From contig JADIIX010000002.1 in NCBI GenBank assembly GCA_027604505.1, forward strand, positions 326,364 through 390,363: 64,000 nucleotides of DNA, given 5' to 3'. Below, one piece after another: positions 1-10,860 of the stretch (position 1 is the stretch's first letter; each line of letters starts with the position of its first letter). The notes beneath the pieces were generated by a model. It was given only the letters and a program-made list of their open reading frames with translations, was not told the DNA's origin and did not search any database. The position numbers were made by a program, and so were the translations under genes. Origin of the DNA: Gonapodya sp. JEL0774 (Eukaryota; Monoblepharomycota; Monoblepharidomycetes; Monoblepharidales; Gonapodyaceae).

Positions 1-208
1 TCCACAAGACAGAGGCTTTGAGGGCTTCACCGGCTCGCCGTCTCCGCCCTGTGAGGCACAGGCGGCCCCACTCTGAATTTCCAGCAAGCGGGAGGAGAGA
101 GCAAAAGTAGGTTTTGAATCGAAGGAGAGCAAGTCGTGGTAGGAGAAGAGACTGCAGTGTGAGAGATGTACCGGAGAGGGAGGCAAGCAGAGCGGAAAGC
201 TGCGACTA

Positions 209-1427
209 TTAACAGGTAGAAATAAGCTCAGCCACATCACTTAGAGCAAGAGACATCGTCCGCACCTTCACCCGCCTTTCAGCTGTTCTGTTCACGGAGG
301 GTTGGTTTGTTCCCAAATCCTGTCTGGCAGGTATTTCCCACCCTGCTAAGTCCACCCACGATACGCCAACGCTAATTTCTGCGCATCGCGCCCAGAGTTC
401 GCCGCTCTTACCGAGCAGTGCGTCCTGAACGCGATCTAGATGACTGTCCAGTTGAGCATCCATGTCAATGATGAGATTGTCGGAGCGGCCTGTAATCCAG
501 TGAGAGAGGGTATGAGCGGAAGGCAAACGGCTTAGGAGGAGAACGCGTGATGACAGGGGGATCGGGGTAGGTGGATGGTGCGCCGAAGCGAGCAAAGGTA
601 ACAACTGGTCGTGATGTGGAGTGAGCGGCACACGAATTAAATAAGCAAACAATACCAGCGTAAAATATCACTGATATCTCTCTCACCTGCAGACGTTTTC
701 CTTTTCGACCCACTCCTGTTCTAAACCCGCCATTCCCTCCACCTGAGGGGACGTCAGCAACACCGTGCCACTCCCAGTCCACGGTATGCAAGACAGTGCG
801 AAGAGCGTGGGAGATTTGTGTTATCGGTGGCAGTGCATCGGAATGGCCTGTCGACTTTGCTTCCTTCGTGCCCGTTCTGCCCCACCTTCCAGCAGCAAGA
901 ATCGCCTCCGCTTCACTCCTGACCGCTTGATCAATCCACAGCACAAGATACTTTTTGATAGCCGATTCATCAATCGGAAAAACCGGCGAGATCGCGATGT
1001 TGGCAGGGTGTTGTGCACGGGATGCCGGATGCGAGGAGAACGTTGCAACCGCAAAAAGAGGTGGATCATCCCGGGAAGGTGCCGATGCGAGAAAAAATTT
1101 CAGAATCGGTACGATCGCTTGACATGCGACGGAGGTGAAGGGGGTGATTTCGTCTTGCGCCGGTGTGTCAGGTCCATTGTCCTCACAGGTTGGATGGTGG
1201 AAAGTCGAGGCTGAGTAGCCGTCCAAATCAAACGTATCTCCCCGAATTCTGCCTCCATCTTTTCTCTGCCGCGCCGGAACCGCCGGCACCTGGGCTCTGC
1301 GCGAGCTGGAATCAAATCTCGACAGTTGAGAGTGCACCCACTGCTCGGCGGCCTCGGCCACATCCACCAGGAACACGGTGAGACGAGAATGTGGTCCTAA
1401 TGGTGCCGAGTCGGTGGGTTCCGGCAT
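209..1427 (-). CDS. Hypothetical protein, possible Treslin/TICRR-like N-terminal VWA-type domain (partial)
   Basis: The ATG at 1427 opens an exon running to 687, which ends at a CAG|GTGAGA donor. A second exon resumes near 600 after an AG acceptor and stays open to a TAA at 209, but splicing may carry the gene off the left edge. Early residues (RLTVFLVDVAEAAEQWV) look like the first strand and helix of a VWA-like fold. Later pieces, ALRTVLHTVDWEW and then RVLLLSRLPSAHTLSHWITG followed by ISVGVSWVDL, match in order and spacing what I recall of the Treslin N-terminal domain, which supports CDC45 loading at replication origins. That match is by eye and weak. The exons look coding; the function is uncertain. 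It could equally be an unrelated lineage-specific VWA-like protein. Confidence 0.45.
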
Positions 1428-1656
1428 GTGCTTGGGCAGGAAGGTGAATGATGAAATTGACGGGGAAATAAGGGTTCCTCTGCCGGGACAGTACGACATG
1501 GGAACAGTCGCATGTTTACATATGTATTTATAATCTAATAAGCGCAATAGAAATGGTACAAAGAAGAATAGAGGTAAAAACAAGAAAAGGACTACACTTT
1601 CTACAAATTCCATCTTCGAGGGTTCCTCCCATCGCACACAAGCTTCTCTCCCACCC

Positions 1657-3486
1657 TTACACGTTCGTGTCTTTCGTAAGATCCGAACCAATCGAGTGCG
1701 TCCTGTCGATTTCCCTCTCGTCCAAAACAATCCGACGGGACTCTGAAGTATAGAACCAAGTCAGTACATGCGCGGTGAAGTGGAATGCGCAGAGCAGGAT
1801 CAAGCCGTTCAGAAGGGTGAGGTCCGGTTTACGAAGGGCAGATACTGCGAGGATTTGGACAATTGCTATGAGCTGGAGGTCGGGGTGAGTGGAAAGAATC
1901 ACGGACCCAGATATGAGGGGAACAAACTTACAACTTGTCCTGAAGAGAGTATGCCCGTTGAAGTCGACTCTCCCACGGGGAAGGTGCACTTAGGGACGTT
2001 GTGATATGAATATCGTGTCGGTGACAAACCTTGTCGGGGAGCGTCATTCTTGCAGAAGAAGAGCTCACCTCAGCACCCAATTCCATTATCAAGGGCATGG
2101 TCGGGAATCCACCACCACCGTACACCGCAGCAGCCGCAAACACGAGCTCAATCGACCGAATTGACACGCCAACTGCGAACATGATCACACCAACAACTGC
2201 CACAAACGAGAGGACTTTGAGGGAGGTTTTGTGGCGGTGGATGCGATCCATGAGGATGCCGTTGAGGAGGGCCACAACAATACCCGTTCCGATAAATATA
2301 GCTCCCACTGTGCCAGCGTCACTCTCGGAGAATCCGTAAGGGACCAGGAAGTCTGCCAGGAATGTTTGCAAGGTCGTAAAGGAAGCAACCATTACGGAAA
2401 AGGTGCCAAGCAGGAGTAGAAATTGCGGGTTTCGCAACGCATCCTTGGCGCCTTGCAAAAAGTTCTCCTTGGGCTTGGCAGCGGACAAAGTGGGAGGGGT
2501 TGGGGGTTTGTCGCGGGTGAAGAGGGCGAGCACCGAACCAGCGGCGCAGATTATGAAGACGACCATGTTGAGGGTGGCAACTTGGGACGGATCGTCGCCC
2601 ACGATGGCGGGAGCGGTGAGGTAAATTCTGTGCATGTTCGTGTAAGGAAAATACCAGTCATTTGCGGTTCCATTGCTTTGCGTGATGGTAAACATACTCA
2701 CATTCCGAGCCCAATAGGATTGCCGAGGTTCGCAACAGTGTTGGCTGTCGTGCGCTCTCTCTCCCCAAACCATTCACCGGCAAGCTTCGTGCATGCATTG
2801 AGGGTGAGTGGCATCGAGAAGGATGTGAGAATTTCGCCGAGAACCGCCAAAATGTAGGAGGTCGACCTGGCGGCCGCAAAATTGCCAATGAAAAGCAGAA
2901 AGGTGCCAGATGTGGTCAGGCCAGCGGCGAGGAGACACTGGTGATGTGTAAACGTCATAAGGTTGTGTGAGTCAAAGTTCGGTTCAGAAGCTTCTCCTGG
3001 GCTTGGCGTAACAGGGTGCAAAAGCAAACAACAACGGCAAACCCACCCCAAACTGGTACTCACAGATATTCGAAGCCCACGGTTCTCTTGTATAATCAAT
3101 GCAGCAGGAGTTGCCACAACACCAACGAAAGCCTTAAAATAAGGAAGTTTGCAGTAGTTTGACATCGCCTTTCCTGCAGAGATATGTGAAGCAATAGGGG
3201 TGCACAGTCGACTCACAGTAATCAGTCCAAACACATTGATCTTGAAACTGTCAACGTTGTAATATTCGACCATCAGTGGTGTGACACTCGAGAAGTAGAA
3301 AGGTCCGACCGCTCCACAACAAAGGTTGAGCACGAAGAGGATGAAGAGCATGAACCATCTGCTTTTGTACAGTTTTCGACTTCCATCGGTGGAATCGATC
3401 ACGTTCTTGTTGTCATCACGTTGATTGCCAGTTGTAAAGAACGGTGCATCAGATCTCTGGGAGGAGGTGACGGACGCCGCAGACAT
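1657..3486 (-). CDS. SLC49/FLVCR-like major facilitator superfamily transporter
   Basis: Six exons join in frame: 3486-3217, 3132-3064, 2937-2702, 2627-2069, 1988-1932 and 1872-1657, giving about 468 residues, normal for a 12-helix MFS carrier. The first helix follows YKSRWFMLFILFVLNLCCG. Family marks of the SLC49 group (FLVCR1/2, DIRC2) are the RW-led first helix, ENRGLR after helix 2, the GERERTTANTVANLGNPIG segment, and TFPVGESTSTGIL late in the protein. Animal members export or import heme, choline or ethanolamine, or act in lysosomes; the substrate here cannot be read from sequence. It is probably in the plasma or vacuolar membrane. The short hydrophilic N-terminus has no signal peptide. 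The 57-base exon 1988-1932 is easy to miss; without it the protein seems to stop early. Family assignment is solid, subfamily less so. Confidence 0.85.
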
Positions 3487-3750
3487 TTCGAATCTGCCAC
3501 TAATGTCTGTTGAATCTGGAAGATGAAGAAATCACAAACTTCCAGCACCAGAGGCGGGAGCCAAAGTTGGAGCGGAAAATGGGCCTTATCAAATGCCGAG
3601 GTCTGGCGTGGGGCGAAGATCAAAACCTGAACGATGAAGGATACACCGACCGCCCCACTGCCGAAAAATTTGCCGGTCCAAGATCAACTTGTTACAAAGT
3701 TCACTGAATACATAGTTTCTACTTTACGGCCGCATTTTCCTGTCTGAATA

Positions 3751-6666
3751 ATGTGTGCCGACCAAGAGGCAGAGCGGCATCTCTCGGAATCTCCGCTTCG
3801 CACCGATGGCCGGTGGTTTCGGGATCATCTGGGTCGTGCTCTGCTTCTGCGAGGCGTGAATCTGTCAGCAAATGCCAAGCTACCTTATGACCCTCTTACA
3901 CCCTCCCACATCAGTGACCATTTTTTCGATGGTAGCAACGTATCGTTTGTGGGAAGGCCGTTCCCACTCGCGGAGGCAGACATGCATTTTGAGCGACTGA
4001 AAAGATGGGGATTCAATTTCCTACGATTCCTTCTCACATGGGAAGCATTGGAACACAAAGGACCGTGAGTGTTTACCATGGAAGTTAGTGTCCAGCAACC
4101 CTGACAACGTAACAACAATGTTACAACTTACAGGGGTTCAATTGATCACGATTATATTGATTACGTTGTTGAGGTGCTCCGAAAAGCTAAGATACACGGA
4201 TTTCGATGTTTCATCGATCCACATCAGGACGTGGTGCGTTCTGAGATTTCACTCATGTTGATTTGCAGGCTCATTAGCACTTCATCACAAACCACAGTGG
4301 TCACGTTTTACAGGGGGTTCGGGTGCTCCTCTGTGGGTATTAACAGCAGCAGGATTGGATCCCACGCAGTTTGCACCCACCGAAGCAGCAATCGTACACA
4401 ATGTGTGGAACGGTGGTGGGAGAAGCGATTTCCCCAAGATGATGTAGGCGTCCCGTTCCCCAATTCTCTCTTGCACAGTCCATTCACCTTGCTTCATGAT
4501 TCATATATCAGCTGGCCCACAAATTACAGCAAGCTCGCCTGCGCATCAATGTTCACCCTGTTTTTTGGTGGCTCTGTTTATGCACCGCTCCTCCACATGC
4601 CGTCTCCCACTTCCCACAGTACCTTCCGTCCCTCACCCCTCTTTCCCACCGGAAATGTCAGCCGCAACCTCGATACGCCCCTCCTCGTCTCGATTGAAGC
4701 GGGTCTCCAACATCACTTTATGTCCTCTTTCTTCCACCTTTACGCGGCCATTGTATCCGCTAACCTCACTCCATCCTGCGTCGTTGGCGTTGACCCATTC
4801 AACGAGCCCCATCATGGCTTCATCGGTCTCACTTCCACTACAATTCTCGATCCTCGTGCAGATGTTCGCAACGGAAGTACACCAACCGCGTTACAGGCTA
4901 TGGCCTTGGGAGCAGGGCTCCCCGCTGACGTCGAGCAGTGGAAACTCGGGCCGTTGGGCTTTCTTAAAACAGGTGTCAAACGAATCGACCCAGCAGGAGC
5001 CACGTGTTGGAACCCCGAGACGCGCCCAGGTGGCCTTAGCGGCGGCTGCATTTGGCGCGCTCATGGCGTGTGGGAACCGACTGATGGCAAGGGTTACCGC
5101 GCACTCAGACCAGACTACTTCGCCTTGGATCCACGGACAGGGAAGCCCGCGCGCTTTGTGGAAGACTTTTGGAAGCCGTTTGTGCGAGCATTTGGACATG
5201 GTATAAGGCAGTTGGACTCGTACGCCGCAATATTCCTAGAGCCCCCTGTGAATACACAACCTCCAATGTGGGGCACGGATGAGTTCGCACCTTCAACAGC
5301 AGAAGCCGCTGACAGCTCAGAAGTTGGCGAGGGTGATGTAGTGGCTCCAGTGTCATGGTGGAGATCTGTCGAGGGAGGATTGCAAGTACCTGGTTCAGGG
5401 AATGACCGAATGACTTTCTGCCCACATTATTACGACGACGTAACACTAGTGGGTGCTACGATTCGTAGCCTCGGTTATAAGCTGCAACATTGACAGTAAT
5501 ATTCACCTACAGGGATTCAAAGAATGGAATCCGCGATTCTCCGTCGATTATCTCAACTATGTTCGAGGCAATTACTCGTTCCTTGGAGCTGTTCGACTTG
5601 GTGTCGCAGCCAAACGGCGAATGTTCCGAGAGGTGATGGATACATTGCGGGATGAGGGTCAGAACTTCCTGGGTAAGTCCGTGCAGACCAAACTATTTCA
5701 AGGACTGAGCTTCTGATCACTTATCCATCTCCAAACACAGGATGTCACCCCACCGTCATTGGCGAGATTGGTGTCCCCTTCGACTTGTTCGAGGGTAAAT
5801 CGTACAGTACACCGTACCCACATAACTACCGCGACCAAACTGAGGCTCTCGACTACAACCTCGCCGCTCTCGAGCACGCCCTTGTCGACTTCACGTGGTG
5901 GTGCTATACTCCCGATAATACTCACAAGTGGGGGGATGGGTGGAATGGGGAAGATTTGAGCGTGCTGTGTGCAGACGAAAGGAGCGAGGGGCGAAGAAGG
6001 ATTGCGGCACATTCAGGGAGAGAAGATTCGGCCGCCCCCGAGGGAGACAGCACGACCAGCGTCATTGCTGTTCGGAGAGCTATGCGGAGCAAGATTACTG
6101 AAGTTTCACAATCTGCAGCGACGATTCGCGAAGCGGCCAGTTTGTCCATTGATGATCTCGACGAGCTTGACCTCGGGGGCCGCGCTTTGGATTCTCTGAT
6201 ACGACCATACCCCATCGCCACCCCTGGGGACCTCGAGACGGTCTCGTTCGTCCCAAAAACTCGTCTTTTCCGTTTCGTCTACACCCACCCGGGCGTCCTT
6301 GAGTCTGGAGACGCCGCAGATCAGGTAGCGGAAATCTTCATGCCTCGATGGCACTACCCTGACAAACGGGAAGTGAATGTGAGAATCTCCGCAGGAACAT
6401 TCGAATGGGTGGAAACCAAGGATGACGGAGATCCTGAGGGCATTTTGCCGTGGGACGAGATGGTACCGGCGTGGAAGGGAGTTGGTGGTGGGCCGCGCTT
6501 CAGGTGTAGTGCCGGAGGGGTGAGAAGAATAATTTGGAGATGTGGATGCTGGGATAAAAACATTGAGGAGAGATCAAAGTGCCATGTTGCGAGAGTGAAG
6601 CATGAGATGGTTATTTCCGTGGTGACGGAAGATGAGGGTTCCGGTGGGCTTTGCAGAATTTGCTAG
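3751..6666 (+). CDS. GH5 beta-glucosidase of the EGCrP/Egh1 (steryl glucosidase/endoglycoceramidase-related) type
   Basis: Six exons (3751-4064, 4134-4233, 4298-4443, 4512-5448, 5513-5672, 5741-6666) give about 860 residues. The N-terminal TIM barrel begins with FRDHLGRALLLRGVNLSANAKLP. HQDVWSRFTGGSGAP spans the second intron, DPFNEPHHG supplies the acid/base Glu, and GEIGVPFD in the last exon supplies the nucleophile Glu. Both catalytic residues are intact. The C-terminal beta-sandwich part includes LIRPYPIATPGDLETVSF. Fungal relatives hydrolyse ergosteryl-beta-glucoside or glucosylceramide in the cytosol or vacuole, and no signal peptide is seen here either. The internal stretch of Ser/Glu-rich sequence around 6040-6170 looks like a disordered insert. 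Which sphingolipid or sterol glucoside is the substrate cannot be decided by eye. It runs toward the methyltransferase gene, ending 131 bp from it. Confidence 0.88.
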
Positions 6667-6797
6667 TGCTCACTTGGATTCGGGAAATGTTCTTACGTTC
6701 CTCTATTTATGATTTCTTACTGTAAGCTCTAAAACTACCCACATTGTCTAGCATTTAGTTTGTCTATACTTATCGTCTACCTTTTAACTCTAACAAT

Positions 6798-7614
6798 CTA
6801 GATCAACAAGTTTGCACGAGGCTGTTCCCGCACAAACACGGTGTACGTGAATTTCTGTGTCACGACGTCTGTCTTATCGTCATCGTAGGTAGTGGCGTCT
6901 TTCACTGTTGCCTCTCCTGCTCCAAATATGGCCGCGGAGAGCACGCTGCTTCCGTGTCCACACTCATCCACTTCTTCATCCCACAGCACAATAAATCCCC
7001 TTTTAGCCATCTCCTCCCTTGCTGCCTCTGCCTCTCCCTCGTACCTACTCCTTCGCGGTGTGATAAGATGGAACTCGGCACCGGGCACTGTCGAGAGTAG
7101 TCTATCGACAGCACGCGAGACAAGATACGGGTGACGAGGATGGAAGAGTACATCACATGCGAGAATGAGCGGTGCGGAGTGTGGCATTACGGGATCAGCA
7201 GCGCAGTGGGGCTGTTCTGAGCTGGGAATCTCTTCCCAGTCCGCACGAACGACGGTGACCGAGTCCGCGGCACAATTGAGACGAGTGTTGGATTTCGCAG
7301 AGGTGATGACGGCGGCGTTGAAGTCGGACATGATCAGTGGTTGGACGTGGGCGAGGAGATGGAGTGATATGCCACCAAGGCCAGTGCCAGAGCCAAGTTC
7401 AAGGGTGGGAGTTGCGGTGAGATGGGAGGTGGAGAGGAGGTGGGCGCGGAGGGATGGACGAGTGTCGAGGAGGCTGGTTGATGGGTTCAGAGAGGTGAAT
7501 ACACACATGAACACCGATTGGTGGATCACAATTCGTTAGCGATAGCAATGAGCGACGTGCATTCAACCCATCAAAAGTTTTTTGTAGGTCCACAATCTTT
7601 TCCGTTTCGTTCAT
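6798..7614 (-). CDS. Class I SAM-dependent methyltransferase, METTL21/FAM86 lysine-methyltransferase type
   Basis: The core reads LELGSGTGLGG (motif I, SAM binding), then MSDFN at the end of strand 2, VVRADWEE, and LACDVLFHP in motif IV. The last is typical of the METTL21/FAM86/EEF2KMT group of protein lysine methyltransferases. The C-terminal strands end in TYTVFVREQ. The 5' end is unresolved. The core frame upstream of 7529 has no good ATG except one at 7508, while a different frame opens with ATG at 7614 (NETEKIVDLQKTF). No normal-length intron joins the two in phase; only a roughly 31-base splice would. Either the start is at 7508 and the protein is N-terminally short, or the assembly has a one-base error near 7510. 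The target protein is unknown. The enzyme is probably cytosolic. Confidence 0.7.
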
Positions 7615-7691
7615 GCTGACTCACTTTGCAAAGGCGACTGACGCCCCCCAGGTCATGGAGCCAACGTCTCCCGAGCACCACGTCGGCTCAT

Positions 7692-8333
7692 TCAGATGCA
7701 GCGTCGTGTGAGTTTTCGGGAAGTGGAATCGCCTCCGGATAGGTCCGGATGCTTTGAACATTGGCTGTCACATGCCACGGTAGAAGCACAATCCATTTGG
7801 ACGCGATTGCCACACTCACAACCCTTTCCGCTCATATTAGCGATGATCATCGCTATCCGTTCCACCAAATCGTCACTGGAGTCGTCACCACAGGTGCTTC
7901 CATCTTCTTCCTCTGTGCCGTATCCATCGTCCCTGCCTTCCAGAGCAGCATCACCACCCTCGCCCAATTTCTTCACAAGCCAGCTGACCGCTTGAGCCTG
8001 AACTCTGACAAGGATATTTTCAGCACATTGTCGCTCCTTCGGCGACGCCGAGTTTACGCCAAAGACGTGGCGTTCCAAGAACCCTTCTAAAAAGTTGACG
8101 ACATCCCGCGTCCCCACCGCCAAAAGGCTCTTTGGAGGGTAAAACAGCACCGACAGAAATCGATCGCAGTCCGCGTCCGCGTCTTCTGTCAAAGCCAGAG
8201 ACGGACGGACGCGGGCTGATACACTCATTTCTCTTTTGGCGACCAATACTTCTGTGGCCTCGCTATCATCATTGGACAACTCTTGGGTGGTACCGAACTC
8301 AATGCGTCTTTCAAATGCCAAACTATCAATCAT
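7692..8333 (-). CDS. Hypothetical acidic protein
   Basis: A single open exon of about 213 residues starts at ATG 8333 and ends with TGA at 7692. I recognise no family. The middle (FLEGFLERHVFG, then ENILVRVQAQAVSWLVKKLG) could form amphipathic helices. After it comes an acidic run, GTEEEDGSTCGDDSSDDL, and a Cys-rich tail with eight cysteines in the last 50 residues. The frame stays open upstream to 8429 but without an ATG. Its start faces that of the membrane-protein gene at 8354 across only 20 bp. It may be a real small gene, or part of one with unseen 5' exons. Support is open reading frame plus composition only. Confidence 0.4.
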   Translation of the reverse strand: MIDSLAFERRIEFGTTQELSNDDSEATEVLVAKREMSVSARVRPSLALTEDADADCDRFLSVLFYPPKSLLAVGTRDVVNFLEGFLERHVFGVNSASPKERQCAENILVRVQAQAVSWLVKKLGEGGDAALEGRDDGYGTEEEDGSTCGDDSSDDLVERIAMIIANMSGKGCECGNRVQMDCASTVACDSQCSKHPDLSGGDSTSRKLTRRCI

Positions 8334-8353
8334 CGCCAGTCGTTTTGCACACC

Positions 8354-9002
8354 ATGGCAGCGAAAAGTCTACCAGCTTCTCCTCCTGCGCCTCTGGAAGC
8401 TGAGCTTCTGACTCCTTCGGCGTCTTCACCGCGAAAGCCGAGAGTAATGTACCATCCGAGGTTAAGAGAGCCCATTCTTGCGCGAAAAACGCTCGCCATC
8501 GTGTGCGCTGTGGTGCTGGTAATCATTATCGTGCCCACTGCTGTCGTGCTGAGGAGTAGAATAGTACCCGCTGCCTCCATGACGTTTTACTATCCAAACG
8601 TGAGAGCTCTCTTTCTATTAGCTGGTACTCCTGAAGCCAACTTTATGTGCCAGACTACCGTCGGCTCTTGCTTGACCTTGATTCGTGACAACGATTCAAT
8701 TGTCGCAATGGTTCGTGACGGATCCAGTTTCAATTCGACTTTCTTCCAATGACGGAACCAACAATGCCATACAGAATGCCCATCAGTACTCACAGGATGT
8801 TTGCGGGAAGCGAGTCTGCATCACGTACGGTGCCAACTCAACAAACGCGACGGTTCAGGTATGATGATGTCATAAGAGCATCATTGATGATTTGCGTTAG
8901 CGGGCAGTTGAACTCACCGCACTGTTCACCTCCATCAGGATCTATGTCCTGAATGCGACTACTCTCAGCTTGATGCAGCACCACAAGTATGGCACGACCT
9001 AG
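8354..9002 (+). CDS. Hypothetical single-pass membrane protein
   Basis: The start is in an ideal context (ACCATGG). A Pro/Ser-rich N-terminal tail of about 45 residues is followed by a strong transmembrane helix, TLAIVCAVVLVIIIVPTAVV, and then an outer domain rich in Asn-x-Ser/Thr sites and cysteines (NFMCQTTVGSCLTL, DVCGKRVCITYGANSTNATV). This looks like a type II membrane protein with a glycosylated, disulphide-bonded ectodomain. Between about 8730 and 8750 the frame must shift: the first frame stops at 8752, while NDGTNNAIQNAHQYSQ continues in another. I see no consensus intron there, so an assembly error or a true frameshift is possible. A GTATGA donor near 8860 and a GTTAG acceptor near 8900 then add a short last exon ending at 9002. 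No family recognised. Confidence 0.4.
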
Positions 9003-9405
9003 GAGGTATTCCTATCATCGCTTTGCCCCATCCTCGACACTCTGGTGACGCGCGACTCTCCTCAAACAGCTGATATGGACATTGGGAGAATCAAAACTAA
9101 TTTATCGGTGAGCTCGTGCAGTGTGAGATGAGAGCGGTCAATTCTGACAGCAACTTCTCAAAGTGGAGCTACTGCTGAACAGTCAGGACTCACCTCTAGA
9201 ATTCTTGTAGCAAATCGTCTTTAGTGGGAGTCATCTCTTGCAGTTGTGGCTCATTTTTTGGGTCAGTTTTGTGGGAATTTGATATGCTACGTCCGATGTC
9301 TTCGTACATTATCGTGTGGTTTATTCGTGGGCCTATGTTTATCCCTAGACTGGCGTGTTACTACAATACATACTTGCAGCTACCCCCCCCCCCACAAATT
9401 CGAAA
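9003..9405. other. Intergenic, no gene seen
   Basis: No supported coding exon. The stretch ends in a run of 11 C residues at about 9383-9393, lying a dozen bases upstream of the ABC ATPase start codon; it is probably 5' UTR or promoter sequence. Confidence 0.5.
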
Positions 9406-10666
9406 ATGCCACTTTTCGAAGTCGTTGGTCTCACCCACTACACAGATCCCGTCTCTGATGAGCAATCTGGCGAAAGCCCTCGCCCTCTCTTCCGCGACGT
9501 GACGTTTTCGGTCAGCTCAGAGGGATCAGACCGACCAGTCGTGGTGGCTGTACGTGGACCGTCGGGCGCGGGGAAGACAACGATGCTCAAGTTATTGGCG
9601 GAGCTGATTGTATGTGAGGGGAAAGGAAAAGCGAAATTGGACGGAAAGTGAGTGCGTGGAGCTCTGATCTGCAGACTGAGTCCTTTTCTGTCCGTGAGAT
9701 CACATTCGCTCGCTTTTGTCCTCCTCGACGTCTCCGATCCAACATTAACTATTCGATTTTAAGAACGTCTTCTGCGCTTGGTGTCCCCACATGGCGATCC
9801 CGTGTGATGTACGTGCCCCAACGCCCACCGGTGATGCCAGGCACTCCCATCGATTTTTACAACGATGTGGTATGCAAGTTTGCGGCGCATAAGGAAGATT
9901 TGGGTGCTGGGGCCTTGCGGAAGAGGAAATTCACGGACCCCGTGGACATTGGCAAGAGGTGAGACTCCATGCTGTGGATATGATTGAACCTGGGGACCAG
10001 ATTCCTCATCATGACGAACACTCTCGGCACACGTTCGCTCTCACATCGACTGTTCCTTGCTTCCATGGCTCTACTCTCTCCCGTTAACTTTCAGATGGGG
10101 TCTCAATGAAGACCTTTGGCACAAAGAGTGGTCCTCTCTGTCGGGAGGCGAGAACCAACGAGTGGCGTTGGCCGTTGCGCTGGCACGAGATCCGGACGTT
10201 ATGTTGCTTGACGGTACGTCTCCTTGCTCGCGTGGAATAAAATTCGGCTGCACGAACGTCAGTGGAAACCCCACATATGTTCGTGGTGGCTCACCCATGC
10301 CCTACAGAGCCCACCTCCGCCCTCGATCCCGTATCCACACTTCTCGTAGAAGAAGCCCTCCTTGGCCGTCCACGTAGCTCTCCTGACGCCCACCCGTCCG
10401 TCGCAAACGGCGACTCCACATCTTCTTCGAAACCGAATATTCTCACCCCCGTCACTCCTCGGATTATTATCTGGGTAACGCACAATGAACAACAAGAAGC
10501 ACGCGTGGCAGACTATTTGTTGGAACTGAAAGGGCTAAACGGGGGCGGGGAATGGGAATTTGGCAAGGAAAATAAAGGGTCTCCAGAAAGTGCGGGGGGC
10601 GCGGACGGCAACAGTGCGAGTAAGGAGCATAGGAGCAAAGACTTGGTGCTGAATATCGGAGAATAG
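9406..10666 (+). CDS. ABC transporter ATP-binding subunit, STAR1/YbbL-like
   Basis: Four exons (9406-9647, 9764-9958, 10095-10213, 10308-10666) join in phase to a protein of 304 residues. It holds one nucleotide-binding domain and no membrane span: Walker A GPSGAGKTT, a Q-loop in RVMYVPQRPPVMPGTP, signature LSGGENQR, Walker B DVMLLDEPTSALDP (split by the last intron), and switch His in IIWVTHNEQQ. The WRSRVMYVPQ pattern resembles bacterial YbbL/FetA and plant STAR1, whose partner is a UPF0014 membrane protein (FetB, ALS3/STAR2). The last exon carries a low-complexity tail (residues roughly 250-304) and a 35-residue Ser/Pro-rich insert between Walker B and the switch. No UPF0014-type partner lies in the window. 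The four intron positions argue against recent bacterial contamination. Confidence 0.85.
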
Positions 10667-10860
10667 AGAAAACGATTTCAGCGGCGGAAGTGCTTGAGCA
10701 TATTTTGTCCGAGCTACGTTTATTTGACTGTCAATTACATTTTAATTGATCGCTGATCCCTTGATTATGCTTTGCGAGAACGAACTTGACATTTTTGGTG
10801 TACGTGTGATACATAAGCGATTCATTAATGGTGCAAATACCTCAACTCATCGATGGATGT

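Noticed and set aside
8334-8429. Extension of the acidic minus-strand protein to 8429
   Set aside because: The codon at 8429 is GTG; the first ATG is at 8333, which also avoids overlap with the plus-strand gene.
9406-10666. Recent bacterial transfer of the ABC ATPase
   Set aside because: Three phase-consistent introns and base composition like the neighbours argue against recent transfer.
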